Assembly: GCA_002426275.1 (NCBI GenBank)
Contig: DIPB01000099.1
Coordinates: 10,605-16,242 of the forward strand
Source of the DNA: Firmicutes bacterium UBA5499
GTDB taxonomy: Bacteria; Bacillota; DTU084
DNA length: 5,638 bases
Direction: 5' to 3'
Below, piece after piece: positions 1 through 5,638 of the stretch; within the stretch, counting starts at the first letter, position 1, and every line of letters begins with the position of its first letter. The position numbers and the translations under genes were made by a program. The notes under the pieces were generated by a model that was given only the letters and a program-made list of their open reading frames with translations, was not told the origin of the DNA and made no database searches.

Positions 1-1
1 C

Positions 2-523
2 GGAGGCACCACGGATTTGCTTTTAGTGCAAGGACAGCTGGAGAAGCTTCAGACCTTGGGCGGCAGCTTGGATTTGCACGCAGGACAGTTCGTGGACCGG
101 GTGGGAGTGCGCCTGGGTCTTCCTTTCCCAGCAGGACCCCAGCTGGAACTGCTGGCAAAGGAAGGCCGCAGGGGCGGCGTGATCTTTCCCGCTCCTGCCC
201 GCGGCTGCGATCTGAGTTTCGGCGGACCAGAATCGCAAGCTGCCAGGGCCATCGAGCAAGGCGCCAAGCGTGAGGACGTTGCCTTGGCCGTGTTCACCGC
301 CATCGGCCGGGGGCTGGTGAAGGTCCTGCAAAAGGCCGGCTCTCAGCATGGAATCGCTTCGGTTTTGTTTGTGGGCGGGGTAACGGCCAACGGCATCATC
401 AGGTCTTATCTTGAGGAGAAGTTGCCTGGATTCGATTTGCACTTTGCCTCTCCCCGCTATTGCGCGGACAATGCGGCGGGAGTGGCTGTGGCTGCCCGGG
501 AGGCTTGCGGATGCACGGAATAG
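2..523 (+). CDS. Kae1-like / M22 glycoprotease-family protein (TsaD paralogue), 5'-truncated by window edge
   Basis: This is the C-terminal 173 residues of an ASKHA-fold protein of the Kae1/TsaD (peptidase M22) family; the reading frame is open to the window edge, so the N-terminus lies outside. The visible part starts with GGTTDLLLV, matching the family's nucleotide-binding GGxT segment. It continues with LGGSLDLHAGQFVDRVG, then LPFPAGP, then LFVGGVTANG, and ends near PRYCADNAAGVAVAA, which keeps the Asp of the TsaD (C)TDN metal/nucleotide site. True TsaD, which makes tRNA t6A37 with TsaB and TsaE, has FSGLKT where this protein has FGGPES, and usually DDAAGEAFDK where this has DLHAGQFVDR. 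I therefore infer the clostridial paralogue often found beside xseA, whose function is not established, rather than tsaD itself. The HxxxH metal-binding motif that would help decide is outside the window. The stop codon overlaps the xseA start, implying translational coupling. Confidence 0.8.
   Translation, partial: GGTTDLLLVQGQLEKLQTLGGSLDLHAGQFVDRVGVRLGLPFPAGPQLELLAKEGRRGGVIFPAPARGCDLSFGGPESQAARAIEQGAKREDVALAVFTAIGRGLVKVLQKAGSQHGIASVLFVGGVTANGIIRSYLEEKLPGFDLHFASPRYCADNAAGVAVAAREACGCTE
498..503 (+). promoter_or_regulatory. Ribosome binding site of xseA
   Basis: GGGAGG lies 7 bases before the ATG at 511, inside the 3' end of the upstream gene. It selects the ATG at 511 over the in-frame TTG at 460, which would add 17 residues with no similarity to known XseA N-termini. 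Confidence 0.8.
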
Positions 524-1746
524 AGCTTGTCAGCGTCACAGTCAGCCAGCTGACCGCCAAGATTAAGCGGCGCTTGGAGTCTGATCTGCTGCTGCAGGAC
601 GTGCTGGTGCGCGGAGAGGTTTCAAATTATAAACGTCATAGTTCCGGCCACTTATATTTCACGCTGAAGGATCAAACAGCTTCCCTCAGGTGCGTGATGT
701 TCCGCTCTTACGCCGGCAAACTCCCCTTTGAACCGGAGGACGGCGCGGAAATTTTGGCCAGAGGCAGGATTAGTCTCTATGAACAAGGCGGGCAATATCA
801 GCTTTACGCCTACGAACTGGTGCCTTTAGGCCAAGGGGCCCTGGCCTTGGCCTTCGAACAATTGAAAAGCAAGCTGGCGCGAGAGGGACTCTTTGCCCAG
901 GAGCGCAAGAAGCCTTTGCCCCTTTTCCCAAAGCGGATCGGAATCGTCAGCTCGCCCACCGGAGCCGCCATTCGCGATTTGATTTCCGTCATCACCCGCC
1001 GCTGGCCCGTGGCCAGGCTGCTCTTGGCTCCGGCTTTAGTGCAGGGCCCGCTGGCCGCCCCTAGCATCGTGCGAGCCCTTGGGCTGCTGCAGGAACAGGG
1101 CGGAGTGGAGCTCATTATTATCGCCCGGGGCGGAGGTTCCCTGGAAGATCTCTGGCCTTTTAACGAAGAGAGCGTGGCCAGGGCAATCTACGCCTGCCCT
1201 TTGCCCGTGATCAGCGCCGTGGGCCATGAAGTGGACTTCACAATTGCCGACTTTGTGGCAGACTTGCGAGCGCCCACGCCTTCCGCTGCCGGGGAACTGG
1301 CGGCGCCGGACATTACAGAGCTCAGGGCAAAGCTGCGGGACGCTTACGCCCGCCTGGGCTACGGTCTAGCGGGCAAGGTTCGCTTCGCCAAGAAAAGGCT
1401 GGCGGCTGCGGCGAGCGCCAGGATCTTTCGGCGGAAGGAAGAGCTTGCGGCGCAAAAGCAGCTGCGCACAGATGAGCTGGCCAGGGCTTTGGAACAAGCT
1501 ATGGGCGAGAAAATCAAGAACGCTGACCACAGCCTAAAAATGTTCTCCGCAGCTTTGACGCAGCTTTCTCCATTAAAAACTCTCTCCCGGGGGTACAGCA
1601 TTTGCCGCCGGGATGACGAGGTCATAACGGACGCGTCGAAGCTGAAGGTGGGAGACGCACTGGAGCTGATTCTCGGGCAAGGCAGGGCAAACTGCACTGT
1701 GGAGAGCTTGCCAGGCGATATTGACAGAAAAAGCCTAAAGGATTAA
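511..1746 (+). CDS. xseA: Exodeoxyribonuclease VII large subunit
   Basis: This is a complete 411-residue XseA, the catalytic subunit of exonuclease VII. With several copies of XseB it degrades single-stranded DNA to oligonucleotides from both ends in the cytoplasm, in repair and recombination. An N-terminal OB-fold (about residues 8-100) contains NYKRHSSGHLYFTLKD (39-54). The catalytic domain carries SPTGAAIRD ending at D156, ARGGGSLEDLWPFNEE (205-219 region), VGHEVDFTIADF with H239 and D242, and RAPTPSAAGE (253-262). D156, R206, H239 and D242 align one position offset from E. coli D155, R205, H238 and D241, the residues I recall as essential there. A charged, probably coiled-coil stretch (about 270-345) precedes LSPLKTLSRGYSI (352-364), the usual C-terminal motif. 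Length is normal. The ATG at 511 is supported by its RBS and by homology of the N-terminus. It overlaps the upstream gene by 13 bases and is followed after 38 bases by alaS. No xseB follows. Confidence 0.97.
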   Translation: MHGIELVSVTVSQLTAKIKRRLESDLLLQDVLVRGEVSNYKRHSSGHLYFTLKDQTASLRCVMFRSYAGKLPFEPEDGAEILARGRISLYEQGGQYQLYAYELVPLGQGALALAFEQLKSKLAREGLFAQERKKPLPLFPKRIGIVSSPTGAAIRDLISVITRRWPVARLLLAPALVQGPLAAPSIVRALGLLQEQGGVELIIIARGGGSLEDLWPFNEESVARAIYACPLPVISAVGHEVDFTIADFVADLRAPTPSAAGELAAPDITELRAKLRDAYARLGYGLAGKVRFAKKRLAAAASARIFRRKEELAAQKQLRTDELARALEQAMGEKIKNADHSLKMFSAALTQLSPLKTLSRGYSICRRDDEVITDASKLKVGDALELILGQGRANCTVESLPGDIDRKSLKD

Positions 1747-1767
1747 ATTTGTAAGAGAAAAAAACTT

Positions 1768-1773
1768 GAGGAG
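1768..1773 (+). promoter_or_regulatory. Ribosome binding site of alaS
   Basis: GAGGAG lies 11 bases before the GTG at 1785, slightly longer than ideal spacing. An in-frame stop (TGA at 1767-1769) sits just upstream and no ATG, TTG or earlier GTG intervenes in frame, so GTG is the first possible start. This supports a non-ATG start for alaS. Confidence 0.65.
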
Positions 1774-1784
1774 CGTGCAGGTTT

Positions 1785-4406
1785 GTGTTTACAGTAGACC
1801 AGTTGCGGCAAATGTATCTGGAATTTTTTCAGGAAAAGGGTCATCAAATTTTACCCAGTGCTTCCTTAATTCCCAAAGGAGATCCCACTCTGCTGCTTAC
1901 AGGCGCGGGAATGGTGCCGTTTAAGCCTTTCTTTTTGGGCAAAAAGGCGCCGGAGCATCGCATGGTGACCACCTGTCAGAGGTGTCTGCGGACTGCGGAC
2001 TTAGAGCAAGTGGGGGTCACAGCTCGTCACGGCACCTTCTTTGAAATGCTGGGAAACTTTTCCTTCGGGGCTTATTTTAAGCGCGAAGCCATTAACTGGG
2101 CTTGGGAATTCGTCACTCAGCGGCTAAAACTTCCCCAGGATAAGCTTTGGGTTACCATTTATCTGGACGACGACGAAGCTTTCGAGATCTGGAACCGCGA
2201 AGTGGGAGTGCCCGCGGAGCGGATTGTGAGAATGGGCAAGGAAGATAATTTTTGGGAGATCGGCGTGGGCCCCTGCGGACCGTGCTCTGAGATCTATCTG
2301 GATCGGGGACCGGAATACGGCTGCGGCAAGCCTGACTGTTCCGTAGCTTGCGACTGCGATCGCTTTTTGGAATTCTGGAATCTGGTCTTCATCCAGTTCT
2401 TTCAGGACGAGAAAGGCAATTACGAGCCCCTGACCCAGAAGGGAATCGACACGGGCATGGGCCTGGAGAGAATCGCAGCCATCATGCAGGGCAAAGAGAG
2501 CATCTTTGAGATCGATAACATGCAAAAGATCGTCTCTTTTGTGGAAAAGTTGGCCAGCAAAGACAATCCCGTCTCCGTGCGGGTGATTGCCGATCACATG
2601 CGCTCAGCTACTTTCCTGGCGTCCGACGGCGTGATTCCCTCCAATGAGGGCAGGGGTTACGTGATGCGCAGGCTGATTCGCCGTTCCATCCGGCACGCTA
2701 AGCTTTTGGGAATTGAAGGTTTGTTTTTGGGGAATTTGGTGAAGAGAATTGTGGCAGTGATGTCCCAGGGCTATCCCGAGCTTCCGGGCAGAGAAGAGCA
2801 AATCAGAAGCGTGATCGTCCGGGAGGAAGAGCGCTTTGCCGCAACTTTATCCGCGGGCATGGACAAGCTTGAAGAGTTAATCGCCAATTGCCAAGGAGGC
2901 CGGATTTCGGGCGCTGAGGCCTTCAAGCTGCACGATACGTACGGCTTTCCTTTGGAATTAACAGCTGAAATCGCCCAAGAGCGGGGCTTAGCCGTGGATC
3001 AGGCCGGCTTTGAAGCGGCCATGGAGCAGCAGCGGCAGCGCGCCCGCGCCGCCAGGGCTAAGACCGGATACCTGGACAGCGAAGGCGCCGTCTACGCCCA
3101 ATTGGTGAACCAAAACGGGATCAGCTGTCAGTTTGTGGGCTATGAACGACAGAGTTCCTCGGCCAGGGTGCTGGCCATCATCAAAGACGACCAGGCGGTT
3201 GAAGAGGCGGAGGCGGGAGACGGAGAGCTGGAATTAGTTTTGGACAGAACTCCCTTTTACGCCGAAAGCGGCGGCCAGCTGGCGGATCAAGGCGTCATCG
3301 ATAGCGAGCAGTGCAGCTTTCAGGTCCAGAGCGTGCGCAAGCCTGTGGAAAAGCTCATTGTGCACAGAGGAATTCTCAAGGCGGGCATCGTCACGGTGGG
3401 CGACGAGCTGGCGGCCCGGATCGACAGTTCCAGAAGAGAGGCCAGCCGCCGCAGCCACACTGCCACCCACCTTTTGCAGGCTGCGCTGCGGGAGATCTTA
3501 GGCCAGCACGTACAGCAGGCTGGTTCGCTGGTGGGGCCGGATTATCTCCGCTTCGATTTCAAGCATTTTCAAGCCTTGACTCCGGAAGAATTGGCAGCCG
3601 TGGAGCGCAGGGTTAACGAGGCCGTAACTGGAGACTATCCCGTAGAGGTGGAGGAGATGTCTCAAGAAGAGGCCATCGGCCGGGGAGCGACCGCCCTGTT
3701 TACGGAAAAGTACGGCGACGTAGTGCGGGTGGTGTCCATCTCAGACTTCAGCTCCGAGCTGTGCGGCGGCACCCACGCCGGCCGGACAGGACAGTTGGGT
3801 CTCTTTAAGATCGCCACGGAAGGCAGCGTCGCTTCCGGAGTCAGGCGTCTGGAAGCGTTCACGGGGAAGGCCGCGGTTGCGAAAATGCAGGAAGAGGCGG
3901 GGCAGCTGCGGGATTTGGCGCAGAAGCTCAACGCCGGCCCGCAAGAGGCGCCGGAGAAGCTGGATCAGATTTTGCAGAAGCAGCAGGAGCTTTCCCGCAG
4001 GCTTGAGAGCTTGGAGGAGAAGCTGATGAGCTGGCAAGGCCAGAGCCTGGCGGCTCAAGCAGAGGACTGCCACGGCGTGAAGGTTGTGGTGGCGGAGGTG
4101 GAAAGCGACGGCGTTGCGGCCTTGAAATTGCTGGCGGATGAGCTCCGAGACCGTCTGCAAAGCGGAGTGGCCATCTTGGGCAGTCGCCTGGAGGACAAAG
4201 CGATCTTCTTGGCTTTGGTGACAGAAGACCTGGTCCGTCGAGGCCTGCATGCTGGCAAACTGATGCGGGAGGTGGCGGCAGTAGCCGGAGGCGGAGGAGG
4301 CGGCAGGCCGGATTTGGCTCAGGCCGGAGGCAAAGAACCCGCGAAGCTGTCCCAGGCGCTGGAGCGCGGACGGCTGGAAATAGAAAAAATGCTCCAGAAA
4401 GATTAA
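1785..4406 (+). CDS. alaS: Alanyl-tRNA synthetase
   Basis: This is a complete 873-residue class II AlaRS, which charges tRNA-Ala in the cytoplasm and hydrolyses mischarged Ser- and Gly-tRNA-Ala. The start is GTG, and the N-terminus (LEFFQEKGHQILPSASLIP) matches the family. The aminoacylation domain (about 1-240) shows MLGNFSFG (88-95), VGPCGPCSEIY with C164 and C167, WNLVFIQF, and motif 3 GMGLERIA from 224. A Cys-rich insertion, CGKPDCSVACDC (180-191), follows the active-site strand. The tRNA-recognition region follows, with HDTYGFPLELT in it. The editing domain has the zinc motifs HTATH (H558, H562) and CGGTH (C660, H664), so proofreading should be intact. The C-terminal C-Ala domain, after a Gln/Glu-rich coiled coil (about 700-755), has a run of six glycines (835-840) followed by RPDLAQAGG. 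Length is normal for bacteria. It probably shares a transcript with xseA; no T-box leader fits in the 38-base gap. Confidence 0.99.
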   Translation: MFTVDQLRQMYLEFFQEKGHQILPSASLIPKGDPTLLLTGAGMVPFKPFFLGKKAPEHRMVTTCQRCLRTADLEQVGVTARHGTFFEMLGNFSFGAYFKREAINWAWEFVTQRLKLPQDKLWVTIYLDDDEAFEIWNREVGVPAERIVRMGKEDNFWEIGVGPCGPCSEIYLDRGPEYGCGKPDCSVACDCDRFLEFWNLVFIQFFQDEKGNYEPLTQKGIDTGMGLERIAAIMQGKESIFEIDNMQKIVSFVEKLASKDNPVSVRVIADHMRSATFLASDGVIPSNEGRGYVMRRLIRRSIRHAKLLGIEGLFLGNLVKRIVAVMSQGYPELPGREEQIRSVIVREEERFAATLSAGMDKLEELIANCQGGRISGAEAFKLHDTYGFPLELTAEIAQERGLAVDQAGFEAAMEQQRQRARAARAKTGYLDSEGAVYAQLVNQNGISCQFVGYERQSSSARVLAIIKDDQAVEEAEAGDGELELVLDRTPFYAESGGQLADQGVIDSEQCSFQVQSVRKPVEKLIVHRGILKAGIVTVGDELAARIDSSRREASRRSHTATHLLQAALREILGQHVQQAGSLVGPDYLRFDFKHFQALTPEELAAVERRVNEAVTGDYPVEVEEMSQEEAIGRGATALFTEKYGDVVRVVSISDFSSELCGGTHAGRTGQLGLFKIATEGSVASGVRRLEAFTGKAAVAKMQEEAGQLRDLAQKLNAGPQEAPEKLDQILQKQQELSRRLESLEEKLMSWQGQSLAAQAEDCHGVKVVVAEVESDGVAALKLLADELRDRLQSGVAILGSRLEDKAIFLALVTEDLVRRGLHAGKLMREVAAVAGGGGGGRPDLAQAGGKEPAKLSQALERGRLEIEKMLQKD

Positions 4407-4414
4407 TCCGGAGC
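4384..4414 (-). terminator. Possible weak intrinsic terminator for the minus-strand secreted-protein gene
   Basis: Read on the minus strand, GCTCC (4414-4410) can pair with GGAGC (4395-4391) across a 14-base loop, followed by A and a run of six T (4389-4384). The stem has only 5 bp and the loop is large, so efficiency would be modest. It lies 34 bases past the stop of the minus-strand gene and overlaps the last codons of alaS. On the plus strand the hairpin is followed by GAAAAAG, so it would not terminate alaS. Confidence 0.35.
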
Positions 4415-4447
4415 GAAAAAGACCGAAGTGAAAACCATTGACTTTGC

Positions 4448-5032
4448 TCAGGGAGTTTCGCCTACAGCGGTCAATTGGTACGCTTCCAAAAGCGGCATGC
4501 TTTCATGCTCGGGAGGATCAACAAAGGAATCAATGGACTCCCGGTACAGCTCCATCAGCTCTGTGGCCAGGGGCTCTACGGTATCTTGGATTTGCTGCGG
4601 CAGCTGCTCCACAGAGCCCTGGATGATGTATCTGCCGTCGTAAACTATAGACCAGAAAGGTTCCGTCTCAATATCTGCCAGTTGAACCGTCCTGTAGACT
4701 TTCAGCATCACATCGCCATAGTAGCTAGCTTCGTCTTCTTCTCCGATTAAAAGGTCAACGGAGATGATGGTATCCACCGGCTCTGATTCAGAGGCGGAGT
4801 TCAGATAGATGACAGTATCCTCCGGCAGAGTTTCCTGCAAGCTGCTGTGGAGGATGGAGAGGGCGGAACTTTTAAGTTCGTCCACGGGGGCGTCGGGAAA
4901 ATCGCTGGTGTCGAAATCAGCGGTCAGGAGGATCGCCTTCATGTCCTTAAGCTCATTGCGGTAAACGTAATCGCTGGCCGAGGCTGAGAGGCTCGCCAGC
5001 AGCAAAAGGAAACCGAAGATAAATCTTCTCAT
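4448..5032 (-). CDS. Small acidic Sec-exported protein of unknown function
   Basis: I do not recognise the family of this 194-residue protein. The N-terminus is a clear Sec signal peptide: basic MRR, a hydrophobic core of about residues 4-15 (FIFGFLLLLASL), and an ASA site predicting cleavage after A19. There is no Cys anywhere, so it is not a lipoprotein and has no disulfides. No second membrane segment is visible, so the mature protein of about 175 residues should be secreted or extracytoplasmic. The mature part is very acidic, with 37 Asp/Glu against 8 Lys/Arg by my count. A central stretch of alternating hydrophobic residues (VDTIISVDLLI, then YYGDVMLKVYRTVQL, WSIVYDGRYIIQG) suggests beta strands, followed by a probable helix (EQLPQQIQDTVEPLATELME). 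The ATG start has only a weak upstream GGA 9 bases away. The gene converges on alaS with 41 bases between stop codons, so it belongs to a separate transcription unit. It is real because it is long, has a signal peptide and beats the overlapping plus-strand frames. Confidence 0.8.
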   Translation of the reverse strand: MRRFIFGFLLLLASLSASASDYVYRNELKDMKAILLTADFDTSDFPDAPVDELKSSALSILHSSLQETLPEDTVIYLNSASESEPVDTIISVDLLIGEEDEASYYGDVMLKVYRTVQLADIETEPFWSIVYDGRYIIQGSVEQLPQQIQDTVEPLATELMELYRESIDSFVDPPEHESMPLLEAYQLTAVGETP

Positions 5033-5086
5033 ATGTTCACGTCCATTTCTGTTTTAGTGTCTTTCTTTTATTATTAACTTTCAGAG
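5033..5086. other. Short AT-rich divergent spacer
   Basis: This spacer separates the minus-strand secreted-protein gene from the plus-strand GDPD remnant and should hold the promoter of the former. It is much more AT-rich than its surroundings, especially about 5051-5080. TATTAT at 5069-5074 resembles a -10 box on the plus strand, but no matching -35 element stands at a suitable distance, and I could not find a convincing promoter pair on the minus strand either. No operator-like inverted repeat or riboswitch is evident. Confidence 0.4.
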
Positions 5087-5638
5087 CGCAAATTCCTGCT
5101 TTGGCTTCTGGGAGGAAGCGGACGATTGCGGAGGAAGAAAGTTTGGCTGGCTGCGCATTTGCTTTTGGCTCATCGGGGCTTGGCGCAAACCTTTTCTTTC
5201 CGGGGAAGCACGTGCAGCGCCAATACTGCCAGGCGCATTTACAAGCCGGAACACCCGTGTCTGGAAAACACCATCCCTTCTATGGCGGAACTGAAGAAGC
5301 TGGACGTCGGTTACGGGTTACACGGCGGACGGCGGGAAAACCCATCCTTTCCGCGGCAAAGGCGTGGGCTTGATGCCGACTTTGTCTGAGGTGCTGGCGC
5401 GATCTCCAGGGGAAGAACTGTTGCTGCATCTGAAAAACGAGGCTTCTCGGGACGGAGAGCAGCTTGCCGGGTATTTGGCCAAATTACCGCCGGCGCGCCT
5501 GGAAAAGCTGGCCGTCTACGGCGGAGACGGCGCAATCGCGTCCCTGGCCGAGCGGATCCCAACCTGCGCGCGATGTCCAAAGCGACCATGACTAAGGCGC
5601 TGCTCTCTTATCTGGCCGTGGGCTGGACCGGATATGTC
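5087..5638 (+). pseudogene. Glycerophosphodiester phosphodiesterase (GDPD) family remnant, frameshifted and internally deleted, runs off window
   Basis: The intact family hydrolyses glycerophosphodiesters to glycerol 3-phosphate and an alcohol, using a TIM barrel with a catalytic HRG motif, an EN segment and ExD/HD metal ligands. In frame 2 the window shows a hydrophobic stub (KFLLWLLGG, 5090-5116), LLAHRGLAQTF with HRG at 5171-5179, RRIYKPEHPCLENTIPSM, then directly AELKKLDVGYG. The roughly 45 residues that normally separate PSM from AELK, carrying the ExD and HD ligands, are missing. After GYG an extra base (near 5318) shifts to frame 3, which reads YTADGGKTHPFRGKGVGLMP, then TLSEVLARSPGEELLLHLKN and onward to LAERIP. 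One base is then missing near 5558-5560, and frame 2 resumes as NLRAMSKATMTKALLSYLAV, then GWTGYV, to the window end. No ATG is available; a TTG at 5126 with GGGAGGA at 5110-5116 is the only plausible start. Three lesions plus the poor start argue for a true pseudogene rather than one sequencing error. The left boundary is approximate. Confidence 0.85.

Noticed and set aside
460..510. Longer xseA starting at TTG 460
   Set aside because: The extra 17 residues (Gly/Cys-rich) do not resemble XseA N-termini, no RBS precedes it, and ATG 511 has a strong RBS at good spacing.
17..523. Kae1-like protein as a complete gene starting at TTG 17
   Set aside because: The frame is open to the window edge and residues before 17 (GGTTD) belong to a conserved family motif, so the gene is truncated by the window.
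2124..2597. Minus-strand open frame of 157 codons inside alaS
   Set aside because: It lies wholly antisense to a conserved region of AlaRS, resembles nothing and has no plausible context. The same applies to the 169-codon antisense frame at 3741-4250.
4435..4478. Inverted repeat CCATTGAC / GTCAATTGG as a terminator or operator
   Set aside because: The match is imperfect, the arms are about 27 bases apart and no T-run follows. Chance is the simpler explanation.
4428..4750. Several short plus-strand frames opposite the secreted-protein gene
   Set aside because: They are shorter, mutually overlapping and lack recognisable motifs, while the minus-strand frame has a textbook signal peptide.
4976..5032. 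Lipoprotein signal in the minus-strand exported protein
   Set aside because: There is no cysteine near the signal end or anywhere in the protein; the ASA site fits ordinary signal peptidase I.
5309..5325. Programmed frameshift in the GDPD gene
   Set aside because: GGTTACGGGTTAC contains no standard slippery heptamer, and a second unrelated shift plus a catalytic deletion point to decay instead.
5101..5373. 90-codon plus-strand frame at the start of the GDPD remnant
   Set aside because: It is an out-of-phase shadow of the frame carrying the HRG and ENTIPSM motifs.
5311..5589. Minus-strand 92-codon frame across the GDPD remnant
   Set aside because: It is Arg/Pro/Ala-rich, typical of antisense reading of GC-rich coding DNA, and overlaps recognisable GDPD sequence.

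Overview
The window looks like bacterial chromosome from a moderately GC-rich member of the Firmicutes/Bacillota, probably a Clostridia-like lineage. Three things point that way: a Kae1-like (TsaD-paralogue) gene directly upstream of xseA, strong GGAGG-type ribosome binding sites, and an alanyl-tRNA synthetase with a Cys-rich insertion that I associate with clostridial enzymes. The lineage is an inference, because no rRNA or other marker is present.

Layout. The left three quarters (2-4406, + strand) is a tight housekeeping block. It holds the 3' part of a Kae1/M22-family paralogue, xseA (exonuclease VII large subunit) overlapping it by 13 bases, and a complete alaS 38 bases further on. Spacing, overlap and shared strand suggest one transcript. 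No xseB lies after xseA, and there is no room for a T-box leader before alaS.

The right quarter is different. A convergent minus-strand gene (4448-5032) encodes a small, very acidic, Sec-exported protein of unknown function. A weak intrinsic terminator for it appears to lie inside the 3' end of alaS. A short AT-rich divergent spacer follows. The last ~550 bases (about 5087-5638, + strand) hold a decayed glycerophosphodiester phosphodiesterase (GDPD) gene that runs off the window. It has no good start codon, an apparent in-frame deletion of the central catalytic segment, a one-base insertion and a one-base deletion.

How the genes relate. xseA (DNA repair and recombination nuclease) and alaS (translation) are core functions that share a transcript but not a pathway. 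The secreted protein and the GDPD remnant look like accessory cargo on the flank. I found no CRISPR array, transposase, integrase, tRNA or phage gene. The most unusual items are the eroded GDPD gene and the orphan acidic exported protein, and I do not see a convincing new multi-gene system.
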